Shown piece by piece: positions 6,310-12,939 of a stretch of DNA of 13,432 bases (positions are counted from its first letter, which is position 1; every line of letters starts with the position of its first letter). Source of the stretch: Sphingomonadales bacterium. Its GTDB lineage: Bacteria; Pseudomonadota; Alphaproteobacteria; Sphingomonadales; Sphingomonadaceae. Below the pieces are notes generated by a model. That model was not told the origin of the DNA, did no database searches, and saw only the letters and a list, made by a program, of their open reading frames with translations. The DNA lies in contig JAIYAA010000094.1 in the NCBI GenBank assembly GCA_027489295.1, positions 1-13,432 on the forward strand. Direction: 5' to 3'. A program made the translations under genes and the position numbers.

Positions 6310-8411
6310 CCGAGATCGCCGTCCGCGCCACCGTGACCACCGTGCGGCACGCCAGCGCGCGCATGGCGGTCTTCCAGGCCGACGACGACCAGAGCGCCCG
6401 CCGCCGCTTCGTTGCCAAGGACCTGCCCAGGCCGCCAGCCACCGGTGAGACCTGGCACATCACGGGGACCGCCGAGGTCCACCCCAGCTACGGTCCCCAG
6501 GTCGTCGTCACCGACATGAGGCTGGCGCGGCCCGAAGGGCGCTTGCTCGCGCGCCTCTTGGCCGGCGCACGATTTCCCGGCGTGGGTGAGGCTACGGCCA
6601 ACAAGCTGTGGGACGCGTATGGCGAGCAACTGCTCGACCTGCTCGAAGCCGCAGACGGCGAGGCGTTGCTGCGCGTCCTACCCGATGATGCCCGATCGCG
6701 CGCGCAAGTTGAGACGATCATACTCGAGTGGCCACTTATCGAAGCCGAGCCGCGCATCCTTGCCGGCTTCGACCGCGTCGGCATCCCGCTGGAGATCGCA
6801 ACCAAGCTGTTGGCCGTCTACGGCACTGACGCCCTCGACCGGTTGCACGACGATCCATACCGACTGCTGGCATTCTGTGGCTGGAAAGCCGCCGATGCGA
6901 TAGCGCACCGGATGGGAGTCGCTGCTGACGATAAGCGCCGGCTGGCTGCCGCGTGCGAGGCGGTGCTGCATACCCTTCTAAGAGATGGCGACACCCTGAT
7001 AACGGGAGATGCTCTCAGGAAGGCTGCGGGCGTAATTTTAGGCACTCCCGTGGACGAACATGTCCTGGATATAGCGTCGCGTCTAGGCGCCATCCGCAGG
7101 CGGCCCACCGGCTGGCAGGCAGCGGGCGCCGCATTGATGGAGGACGCGGTCGCGCGGAGAGTCGCGCACGAACTTTCTTCGGCTTCGCGTAAACCGACCA
7201 ATCTACCACTCACCGACCGGCCCCTTGAATCCGTGGCGCTCAACGCAGGTCAGGCTTCGGCCGTCGCCATGGCGCTCACCGAAAGCTTTTCACTTCTGGT
7301 AGGTGGTGCTGGCACCGGCAAGACGACAACGCTGAAGGCTATCTGCCGCGCAGCGGAGGTCGATGGCACCCCGGTCGAGTTGATGGCGCTATCAGGTCGC
7401 GCCGCGCTCCGGATGCGTGAGGCTACCGGCCAGATGGCTCGCACGATCACCGGCTGGTTGAACGGGGTCACAACTGGCGACATTGATCTTTCGCACGAAC
7501 CGCTGATCGTCGTCGACGAGGCCAGCATGGTCGACCTAGGCTCCCTTTACCGCATCCTGCTGCTGGCGCCTGAGGGCTGCCGTTTCCTCCTCGTTGGCGA
7601 CGACGGCCAGCTACCGCCGGTCGGCTTCGGACTCACGTTCCATGCGTTGCTTGGCGTTGATGCCATCCCACGCACGATGCTGACCGAGGTGATGCGCCAG
7701 GCCGCCGAAACCGGCATTCCCGCCGCAGCGCAGTCCGTGCGGAATGGTGTTATGCCCGACCTTCCGGCATATGAGATCACAGCAGATCACGGCGTGTCGA
7801 TTGCTGACTGCGACGCGCGCGACGTGGTGAATACGGCTGTCGCCATCCGGCGCGCAATGGCAGGTGCGCAGATCGTTGGCTCTATCAAGGGAGCCGGAGA
7901 TGCGGCCGACGGCGGGACCGTTGCCATGAACGCTGCTTTGCATGACGCCTGGGCGACTGCGCGCAAGCTCGATCCATCTACCTGGCTACGCGGTGAGCCC
8001 GTTATCTGGACGGTCAACGACTACGAGCTGGACCTGTGGAACGGCAGCCTCGGCAAGATAGTCGGCATGACGGACGGGGGCCTCGCCATTCGCTTCGACG
8101 AAGGCGACCGAACCATTCCGGTCGAGCTGCTCGAACATCTGGAGCCCGCTTGGGCCATCACGACCCATAAGGCGCAGGGCTCGCAATTCGAGACAGTCAT
8201 CGTACCAGTAACCGATAGCCGCATACTCGACCGGACGCTGCTGTATACGGGCATAACGCGCGCCACGCGAAGGGTGGTGCTCGTCGGCGAACCCGCGATC
8301 ATCCGCAGAGCCATCTGCCGTCCGCCACTGGTTTCACAGCGCATGACGTATTTGAAAGAAGCGATAGAACGCGCGATAGCGCACGCGTCAGATCTTCATG
8401 CTGCCCGTTAA
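6306..8411 (+). CDS. RecD2-like SF1 DNA helicase (701 aa)
   Basis: An ATP-dependent helicase of the RecD/TraA-type superfamily 1B, predicted to move 5' to 3' on DNA. An N-terminal OB-like segment (about 1-75) is followed by helix-hairpin-helix-type sequence (FPGVGEATANKLWDAYG, about 90-106) and more helical DNA-binding sequence to about 290, as in RecD2. The motor motifs are in order: Walker A GGAGTGKT (333-340), Walker B LIVVDEAS (400-407), GDDGQLPPVG (431-440), THKAQGSQ (620-627) and LYTGITRA (646-653). All key residues look intact. There is no Shine-Dalgarno sequence before its ATG; the ATGA overlap with the preceding gene implies coupled translation. Length is close to RecD2 proteins. Its placement in a recombinase operon suggests it helps process or replicate element ends, or excised circles; that role is inferred. 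Confidence 0.92.
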   Translation: MTEIAVRATVTTVRHASARMAVFQADDDQSARRRFVAKDLPRPPATGETWHITGTAEVHPSYGPQVVVTDMRLARPEGRLLARLLAGARFPGVGEATANKLWDAYGEQLLDLLEAADGEALLRVLPDDARSRAQVETIILEWPLIEAEPRILAGFDRVGIPLEIATKLLAVYGTDALDRLHDDPYRLLAFCGWKAADAIAHRMGVAADDKRRLAAACEAVLHTLLRDGDTLITGDALRKAAGVILGTPVDEHVLDIASRLGAIRRRPTGWQAAGAALMEDAVARRVAHELSSASRKPTNLPLTDRPLESVALNAGQASAVAMALTESFSLLVGGAGTGKTTTLKAICRAAEVDGTPVELMALSGRAALRMREATGQMARTITGWLNGVTTGDIDLSHEPLIVVDEASMVDLGSLYRILLLAPEGCRFLLVGDDGQLPPVGFGLTFHALLGVDAIPRTMLTEVMRQAAETGIPAAAQSVRNGVMPDLPAYEITADHGVSIADCDARDVVNTAVAIRRAMAGAQIVGSIKGAGDAADGGTVAMNAALHDAWATARKLDPSTWLRGEPVIWTVNDYELDLWNGSLGKIVGMTDGGLAIRFDEGDRTIPVELLEHLEPAWAITTHKAQGSQFETVIVPVTDSRILDRTLLYTGITRATRRVVLVGEPAIIRRAICRPPLVSQRMTYLKEAIERAIAHASDLHAAR

Positions 8412-8438
8412 AATCCTAGTCTTAATGGAAAAATTATA

Positions 8439-8466
8439 ACAGCCGAAGTGACGCATCTTCTGCTGT
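8439..8466 (-). terminator. Candidate intrinsic terminator between convergent genes
   Basis: An inverted repeat, ACAGC-c-GAAG with an 8-nt loop and CTTC-t-GCTGT, lies between the stops at 8411 (plus) and 8472 (minus). Read on the minus strand, the hairpin is followed by a T-rich tract (TTATAATTTTT), so it fits best as the terminator of the minus-strand 119-aa gene, whose stop is 5 nt away. For the plus-strand operon it has no T-run and would be a weak stop. Confidence 0.55.
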
Positions 8467-8471
8467 CATGA

Positions 8472-8831
8472 TTACTTGGCCTTGCGGAAGGCCCATTCTT
8501 CCACCTTGATTAACACTGCGGTGTCACCAGTGTCGTTCCATACCGCCGACCGAAGACCCCAGTAGAATCGGTGCTTCGTACTGCCGTCGTCCAAAGTTTC
8601 TTCAGTATTCCTACCGCTGCCAGTGCGGAGGATAATTGTGTCCCCAGCCTTCACCCGCTTGTTCGGGAACCAGAACATATGCCGGAGCTCATTCGAGATC
8701 TGGTCAGGCGCGATGTAGGTCGTATCCGCAAGGATGTAGTCGCCAACATCACAGTCGGCATCGGCGCGCAGTGAGACGTATTCCTTAGGCGCATCTCCAT
8801 GCCCGTGAATTCCAGTAATTCTCACATCCAT
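8472..8831 (-). CDS. Stand-alone lamin-tail-domain-like protein (119 aa)
   Basis: The whole protein looks like one beta-rich immunoglobulin-type lamin-tail domain (LTD). The markers in order are EYVSL (17-21), CDVGDYILADTTY (27-39), FWFPNKRVKAGDTIILRTGSG (53-73; split into FWFPN and KAGDTIILRTGSG), and the family-like ending WGLRSAVWNDTGDTAVLI (91-108). In bacteria, LTDs are usually found attached to secreted nucleases or surface proteins; here there is no signal peptide, membrane segment or partner domain. A run of six G before the ATG may serve as ribosome site. It is transcribed opposite to the recombinase operon and ends at a hairpin terminator, so it looks like an independent cargo gene. 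The fold call rests on sequence pattern only, and the role is unknown. Confidence 0.72.
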   Translation of the reverse strand: MDVRITGIHGHGDAPKEYVSLRADADCDVGDYILADTTYIAPDQISNELRHMFWFPNKRVKAGDTIILRTGSGRNTEETLDDGSTKHRFYWGLRSAVWNDTGDTAVLIKVEEWAFRKAK

Positions 8832-8958
8832 GTACGCCCCCCATTCCTCAGCATGACAGTTATCTGGGCTCGCTCAGCCGTAACGCAAGGCTGATCCGCC
8901 TTCACATGCGCCAAACAGGCGCCTGACCAACATCATCCCATAATGTAGGAGGACAACC
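8832..8958. promoter_or_regulatory. Divergent promoter region of the two cargo genes
   Basis: This 127-nt gap separates the divergent 119-aa and 376-aa genes, so both promoters must lie here or overlap the genes. It contains the perfect palindrome CAGGCGCCTG (8916-8925) and an overlapping hairpin GCGCC-aaaca-GGCGC (8908-8922), a possible shared operator. CATAAT (8939-8944) is a -10-like hexamer but lies close to the start codon. AGGAGG (8947-8952) is a strong Shine-Dalgarno for the plus-strand gene. Confidence 0.4.
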
Positions 8959-10089
8959 ATGTCCGAAGCGACGACGCGCGCCTATGCTGCCGCGGCCGAG
9001 GCACTAAAGCAAAACGTGCTTGCCTACGGAGGAGCGCTCCTCGCTTTGGATGTTCTCACCGAGCGTCTGACCGAATCGATCGACGACCCCTACGGCGTTG
9101 ATCTTGTTATCCAAGTTCGACCAGAGATCGAACTGTCCTTCCCGCTAGTCACAACCTCAATGAAGGAGTGGCGCAGGCGGGGGCCTGGATCGCCGACTGA
9201 GACGCTAGTTCGAGCCCTTGGCCGCCTGGCGGCGATGCGCGTGTGGCGCAACCGAGGCACGGTCGCGCCACCAGCCGGATTGCTCGAGGTCAATGGCTTA
9301 GGCAAGGCTCTCATAGAACGCGCTGGCATTAGCCCGCAGGCTTTCTTCGACGCGACTTGGTCGCCAGTCAGGATCGGTGACAAATACACAGATACAGCAG
9401 ACTGGATGAGCGAGGGCGCCGTTACGTCGCTATTGGCACGCGCGCCCGCTGCGATGCGAAAGACCCGTTCGCTTCCGGAGGGGCTGCCTTGGCTCAGCGG
9501 CTACAATAACCTCAACGTTGTGTTCATTGAGGCTGTTGCGCTCAGCGAACGGCTGGTTGTGCTGTGGCGCCCGCAGGATGCCTCCGGCTTTGAGGTGCGG
9601 CTTGCACCCGGTGTAATCCCGGACACGCTGCTAGCGGCCGCTCCTGGCCGCCGGTTCAAGCAATACGTGTCACATCCTCTGCTCGACCGCTTCGATATTA
9701 GGATCGCTAGCGTGCAGCAGCATCAGAAGTCGCTGCGCATGAAGCTGGATGGCGGTGCGGCACTGTGGCGAAGGGAACGCCTGAAGGGCGGAAACGAAGA
9801 GCGAGCCGAGCTGAAGCAGGAAATCCGCGAGCTTCGCGAGGGCCGTAGGCATCTGGAGAAGGTGATTGCCGGGCACCTGACACTTCCTGGGCAGCGCGGT
9901 GACGTTGAGGTGCCGTGGGAGGGGCTGCTGGACGAAGACCAGATTGACGAGTTCACCGGACAGCCTTGGCCCGAACTCGAATATGACATCAATGGCATCT
10001 CGTCGCGGCGCTACCACGAGGAGCGGCTGCATGACGATGGCGATCCGGCTATTCACCTCGACGAGGATGACCCCGCGTCATACACCTGA
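8959..10089 (+). CDS. Unrecognised 376-aa cargo protein
   Basis: I do not recognise a family. It appears soluble, with no signal peptide or convincing membrane helix. The N-terminal part (1-170) is helical with a basic WRRRGPGS turn (71-78); a middle part (about 180-250) has strand-like hydrophobic runs (NLNVVFIEAVALSERLVVLW, FEVRLAPGVI); a charged coiled coil follows at about 272-305 (ERAELKQEIRELREGRRHLE). The tail is acidic, with DDGDPAIHLDEDD near the end. The start is firm: a perfect AGGAGG (8947-8952) lies 6 nt before the ATG. It is the last gene of the element, transcribed towards the right end, the kind of slot where variable cargo such as defence genes often sits. A defence role is only a guess from position. 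Confidence 0.8.
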   Translation: MSEATTRAYAAAAEALKQNVLAYGGALLALDVLTERLTESIDDPYGVDLVIQVRPEIELSFPLVTTSMKEWRRRGPGSPTETLVRALGRLAAMRVWRNRGTVAPPAGLLEVNGLGKALIERAGISPQAFFDATWSPVRIGDKYTDTADWMSEGAVTSLLARAPAAMRKTRSLPEGLPWLSGYNNLNVVFIEAVALSERLVVLWRPQDASGFEVRLAPGVIPDTLLAAAPGRRFKQYVSHPLLDRFDIRIASVQQHQKSLRMKLDGGAALWRRERLKGGNEERAELKQEIRELREGRRHLEKVIAGHLTLPGQRGDVEVPWEGLLDEDQIDEFTGQPWPELEYDINGISSRRYHEERLHDDGDPAIHLDEDDPASYT

Positions 10090-10268
10090 AGCGGGACTAC
10101 GATTTCGTTACAGCTTGGCTACGCCGACCTCTGTCACCATGGAGGTGATTGAGACAATTCGTCCGATAGTTACACCGGAACCCTGCCACTCGTGCGAATG
10201 ACGTCCGCATTAGGTGTGAGAAAGGACCTGTTCTTACATACAGTTACACCTCTCCCCCGAAATAACCC
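10090..10268. other. Right-end non-coding region of the element
   Basis: About 180 nt with no credible ORF between the 376-aa gene and the proposed right attachment core. It is AT-richer than the flank. It holds two copies of AGTTACACC (10168-10176 and 10242-10250) and a one-mismatch relative, GTTACAG (10107-10113), all inverted relative to the TGTAACT copies at the left end. A weak stem ACCTC/GAGGT (10127-10146) is present. No convincing terminator for the 376-aa gene is seen. Confidence 0.6.
10168..10250 (-). repeat. Two inverted-orientation TGTAACT repeats at the right end
   Basis: AGTTACA occurs at 10168-10174 and 10242-10248, each extended to AGTTACACC; on the minus strand these read GGTGTAACT. 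They mirror the three plus-strand TGTAACT copies at 461-569, making an end-specific inverted arrangement. They are candidate binding sites for the recombinases or the small accessory proteins. Confidence 0.6.
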
Positions 10269-10275
10269 TTCTGAT
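10269..10275. repeat. Proposed right attachment core (TTCTGAT)
   Basis: This is the second copy of the 7-bp repeat found over the ssb stop codon. It lies 9 nt before the stop codon of the convergent flanking gene. Its last three bases are the start of the 12-bp palindrome GATCGGCCGATC (10273-10284), which in an empty site would directly follow ssb and could serve as part of the recognition site or of the ssb-side terminator. Confidence 0.55.
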
Positions 10276-10284
10276 CGGCCGATC

Positions 10285-11949
10285 TTAGCGGCCTGCGCCC
10301 GGTGCGGGCGCGGCGCAGGGCCGCAACACCATGAGCGCCCGCTCCTCCCACCAGAACATCATGCGCGGCAACGGCATCGCGCAATAGGCGCCGCGATGCG
10401 CGGCCAGCCAGCGTGCCGGCCCCGAAGGGGCGAACAGCGGCAGCACCGGCACCACGAACCAGGCCCGTGACCGCTCGGGCTCGCTCAGGCGATCCCACAC
10501 GACATCGGGCCAGGTCGCGGTCGCCGGATTGAGCCAGAGCAGCACCGGCGCCCTCGCCCCAAGCGCGGCGGCGACGCCCGGGCCGGTTCCCGACAGATCG
10601 ACCAGCAGCGCGCCCGGCGCCTTTCCGCGCGCGCCGTTCAGGAAATCGGCGGTTTCGGCATCGACCAGCAGCCGGCTGCCGGTGATCGGATGCGTCGCCG
10701 GAATCTGCTGCGCGAACACCGAATTCGGCAGGCTATAGGGCGATTGCGCGGCGGCGAGCAGCAGCAGCGGCGTGGCGGCGATGCTCAGCACATAGGCGAC
10801 GGCCTGCCGCCAGCGGCGGGCATCCTCGCCCGCCAGCCGGAACAGCGCGAGCAGCGGGAACACCATGCTGAAATCGAGCTGTGCCCATTGGTTGTTGAAG
10901 GTGCCCAGCGCCACCGCGAAGGGGGCGGCGAGCAGCAGGCCGATCAGCAGCAGGTCACGTCGCGCGACGAGGGTCGCATAGCCGGTTGCGATCAGAACCA
11001 GGGCGAGCCCGGCGAATTCGGGGATGCTGCCGTCCAGCGTCTCGGGCACGGTCGATGCGAGATAGGCCAGCGCGAGCGCGATGCCGCCATGGCCCGCCCC
11101 TGCCGACCAGCGCGTCCGCCGCCATGCCAGAACCGTCGCCGTCGCAACCAGCAGCGCCGCGCCGGTCAGTAGTGGCGGCACCGCCGCCCAGTCGCCCAGC
11201 ACCTTGATCGGCAAATGCGTGGGGGTGTTGGGAAGCGCAAGGACATGCTGACTCGTCGCGATCCGCTGGAGCAGCGCCGGTATCGCATGCAGCGGCAGGA
11301 AGAGGTGGATCAGCAGCGGCGTGAGCGCCAACGCGACGACGAGGTCGGCACTCCGCTTGCGATGATGGCGAAGCGCGGCCGCCGAAAGAAGGATCAGCAG
11401 CACACAGGCCAGTGCGAACAGCGGCGGTTTGGCGAATGCGGCAGCGCAGAGCCCTACCGCGAGGACGATGCATGCCGCACCCGCCGCTCGTCGCCGGTCC
11501 GTGCGCAAAAGGATCGCGAGTCCGGCCAGCACCAGCATCGCCCCGACATTGGCGATGGAGTTGTAGCTGGGCGTGATGATCCAGGGGAAATAGACGACAA
11601 GCGATGCCGCTGCGCCGAACTGGGCGAGGCGCAGTCGCTCTTCCCTGGCCGCCGCCAGTTGCGAGCCGAGCAGCGCCCCGGCGCCAAGGGTGATCGCGAA
11701 GCCCGCCAGCCGATAGCGCTGCACGTCCCCGCCCAGAAGCGCATAGAGCGGATGGAGCAGATAGCCGAACGGCTGGTAGAGGAGCGCATAGGCTTCGGGA
11801 TCCCGTGCCCAGACGAGATAGAAGATCTCGTCGGTCAGATCGATTCCGCGGCCCGACCCGTAGACCAGCAATCCGCCGCAGAAGAGCAGCGCCAGCAGCG
11901 CGCCGAGCAGCGGCAGCGGCGTTGCGCGGTTCCCAGTCCGTTCGATCAT
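10285..11949 (-). CDS. Polytopic GT-C-like glycosyltransferase, putative (554 aa)
   Basis: An integral inner-membrane protein with about ten or more hydrophobic helices. The first membrane segment (about 11-30) is followed by a periplasmic loop, GIDLTDEIFYLVWA, whose acidic pair Asp40-Glu41 matches the position of the catalytic DE/DxD of GT-C (PMT/ArnT-like) glycosyltransferases, which use polyprenyl-phosphate sugars. A soluble C-terminal part of roughly 130 residues follows the last helix. The substrate cannot be told. I chose the ATG at 11947-11949; an in-frame TTG at 11956-11958 adds three residues but lacks a better ribosome site. The gene is GC-rich like the flanks and converges on ssb: without the element only 6 nt would remain between the ssb stop and this stop. 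A general membrane protein of unknown function is the alternative. Confidence 0.75.
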   Translation of the reverse strand: MIERTGNRATPLPLLGALLALLFCGGLLVYGSGRGIDLTDEIFYLVWARDPEAYALLYQPFGYLLHPLYALLGGDVQRYRLAGFAITLGAGALLGSQLAAAREERLRLAQFGAAASLVVYFPWIITPSYNSIANVGAMLVLAGLAILLRTDRRRAAGAACIVLAVGLCAAAFAKPPLFALACVLLILLSAAALRHHRKRSADLVVALALTPLLIHLFLPLHAIPALLQRIATSQHVLALPNTPTHLPIKVLGDWAAVPPLLTGAALLVATATVLAWRRTRWSAGAGHGGIALALAYLASTVPETLDGSIPEFAGLALVLIATGYATLVARRDLLLIGLLLAAPFAVALGTFNNQWAQLDFSMVFPLLALFRLAGEDARRWRQAVAYVLSIAATPLLLLAAAQSPYSLPNSVFAQQIPATHPITGSRLLVDAETADFLNGARGKAPGALLVDLSGTGPGVAAALGARAPVLLWLNPATATWPDVVWDRLSEPERSRAWFVVPVLPLFAPSGPARWLAAHRGAYCAMPLPRMMFWWEERALMVLRPCAAPAPGAGR

Positions 11950-12088
11950 GTCCCCCAAGCGCCGTGATGGTCTGTGGCAATCACCAGCGCTAGACCAATG
12001 CCTGCCGGGCGTCAGCCGCTTTCATGGGACGGGAGCAAAGTCGCGGGTCCGCCGTTGCTGCCTGCGGACGAATCGCGCGGAGGGCAGG
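11950..12088. promoter_or_regulatory. Divergent intergenic region
   Basis: This region separates the minus-strand membrane protein gene from the plus-strand lipoprotein gene and should hold both promoters. I see no convincing -35/-10 pair. A perfect stem GTCCGC/GCGGAC (12047-12052 and 12064-12069, 11-nt loop) lies just upstream of the lipoprotein ribosome site. The ORF for the lipoprotein stays open through this stretch, but the upstream part has no signal-peptide character. Confidence 0.35.
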
Positions 12089-12553
12089 ATGCGGAACAGG
12101 GGTACGGGCGGCTGGTCGGCGGGGGTGGCGCTGTTGCTGCTGGCCGCCTGTGGGCGCGGCGAAAAGACCACGGAGGATCCGGTTGGCCAGAATGTCGCCT
12201 CGGCGGCGGCGGCGGGCGTGCCGGCCAATGTTGCCGCCGCAATGGATTGCAGCAACACGCCCGATTTCGTGCCGGTCTATGCCGGGGCCACCACGCTCGG
12301 CTGTACCGCCGCGCCCGACGGGCTGGACGGGCGGCATGTCAGTGGCAACCTGGTGTATGAGGTCGATGCGCCCGAGAAGACGGTGCTCGGCTGGTCGCGG
12401 GCACAGGCCAATGCCGCGGGCCTCAAATATCGGCGGGAGACGCCGTACAGCTACGAGGCCGGTGAGGAGACCGCGCGGAGCCTGCGCGTGGTGGTCGATA
12501 CCCATAACGGCCGCACCCGCGCAACGATCGGCTGGGGCCAGAAGGCCGAGTGA
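12089..12553 (+). CDS. Small predicted lipoprotein of unknown function (154 aa)
   Basis: The start at 12089 is chosen because it follows GGAGGG (12079-12084) and gives a proper lipoprotein signal: a short basic N-terminus (MRNRGTGG), a hydrophobic stretch VALLLLAA (13-20), and a lipobox LAAC with Cys21 as the expected lipidated residue. The open frame extends upstream to 11948, but that would bury the signal. The mature part has two cysteines, Cys54 and Cys72, that could form a disulfide, and an alternating strand pattern (HVSGNLVYEVD, SLRVVVDTHNGRTRATIGWG). It would be anchored to a membrane on the periplasmic side. I do not recognise a family. Its stop is 2 nt from the stop of the convergent Sel1-like gene. 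Confidence 0.78.
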   Translation: MRNRGTGGWSAGVALLLLAACGRGEKTTEDPVGQNVASAAAAGVPANVAAAMDCSNTPDFVPVYAGATTLGCTAAPDGLDGRHVSGNLVYEVDAPEKTVLGWSRAQANAAGLKYRRETPYSYEAGEETARSLRVVVDTHNGRTRATIGWGQKAE

Positions 12554-12555
12554 CG

Positions 12556-12852
12556 TCAGGCTGCGCGGCTGTCCAGTCCGCGCAGCCAGGCACGCGCGGC
12601 CTTCTGCGCGGAAATGATTTCGCGCGCGGTCATGTCCTCGGCGATCTCGGCGCGGCAGGCCTGTGCCTCGCTGCTGCCGGTCATCGCGGCGATGTTGAAC
12701 CATTTGTGCGCCTCGACCAGATCGATCGACACGCCTTCGGCGCCGCTGGAATAGACCACGCCCAGATCGAAACAGGCATCGGCGCTGCCCCGGGCGGCAT
12801 CCCGCAGGCGGCTTTCAATCAGAAATCGGGCACTTCTTTCACTGTTCGCCAT
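12556..12852 (-). CDS. Small Sel1-like repeat protein (98 aa)
   Basis: One recognisable Sel1/TPR-like unit covers residues about 20-63: ARGSADACFDLGVVYSSGAE (20-39), then EAHKWFNIAAMTGSSEA, with the usual A-x-x-x-LG-x-x-Y and A-x-x-W-F-x-x-A-A spacing. A second helical part (about 66-92) may complete a short repeat stack. Such proteins act as protein-protein interaction scaffolds; the partner is unknown. I chose the ATG at 12850-12852, with GGGGA about 8 nt upstream. A longer frame opens at a TTG (12909) but reads through the likely promoter. The gene lies downstream of panC in the same direction, with a weak hairpin between them. Confidence 0.8.
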   Translation of the reverse strand: MANSERSARFLIESRLRDAARGSADACFDLGVVYSSGAEGVSIDLVEAHKWFNIAAMTGSSEAQACRAEIAEDMTAREIISAQKAARAWLRGLDSRAA

Positions 12853-12915
12853 CGCGACATTCCCCGTTCGACTCCTTCGTTGAAGCCGAATTTGGGGGCG
12901 AACGGACAATAAAAG

Positions 12916-12930
12916 GTTAAGCGACTTAAC
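12916..12930 (-). terminator. Possible weak terminator or operator after panC
   Basis: A perfect inverted repeat GTTAAG-CGA-CTTAAC lies 9 nt beyond the panC stop. Read on the minus strand, it is followed by CTTTTATT, so it could end panC transcription. The stem is short and AT-rich, so an operator or promoter element for the Sel1-like gene is equally possible. Confidence 0.35.
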
Positions 12931-12939
12931 TGTAGTTGT

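Larger units (their letters stand above)
442..10275 (+). mobile_element. Recombinase-trio element integrated at the 3' end of ssb
   Basis: The interval is bounded by the 7-bp direct repeat TTCTGAT and is visibly less GC-rich than both flanks. It contains three adjacent tyrosine-recombinase-family genes, two small coiled-coil genes and a RecD2-like helicase in one coupled operon, followed by two cargo-like genes. Inverted clusters of TGTAACT lie just inside both ends. Tandem tyrosine recombinases with a small partner are known from Tn554-type tnpABC, RIT and gamma-mobile-trio elements. I cannot assign this one to a named family without a search. The right edge rests on the repeat, the composition change and the resumption of GC-rich genes. 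There is no conjugation, phage structural or replication-initiator gene, so any transfer between cells would need a helper. Confidence 0.75.

Noticed and set aside
6996..7006. CTGATAACGGG, identical to the left edge sequence at 437-447
   Set aside because: It lies within helicase coding sequence that reads normally in frame, with no TGTAACT or second boundary nearby; best taken as chance.
10690..11967. Long plus-strand open frames rich in Arg, Gln and Glu
   Set aside because: They are antisense to the polytopic membrane protein and reflect high GC; composition is low-complexity and no start with a ribosome site is seen.
11948..12088. Upstream extension of the lipoprotein reading frame
   Set aside because: It would hide the signal peptide and lipobox, and the internal ATG at 12089 has the better ribosome site.
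12853..12909. N-terminal extension of the Sel1-like protein from a TTG
   Set aside because: Rare start, basic low-information extension through the likely promoter; the ATG at 12852 has a better upstream site.
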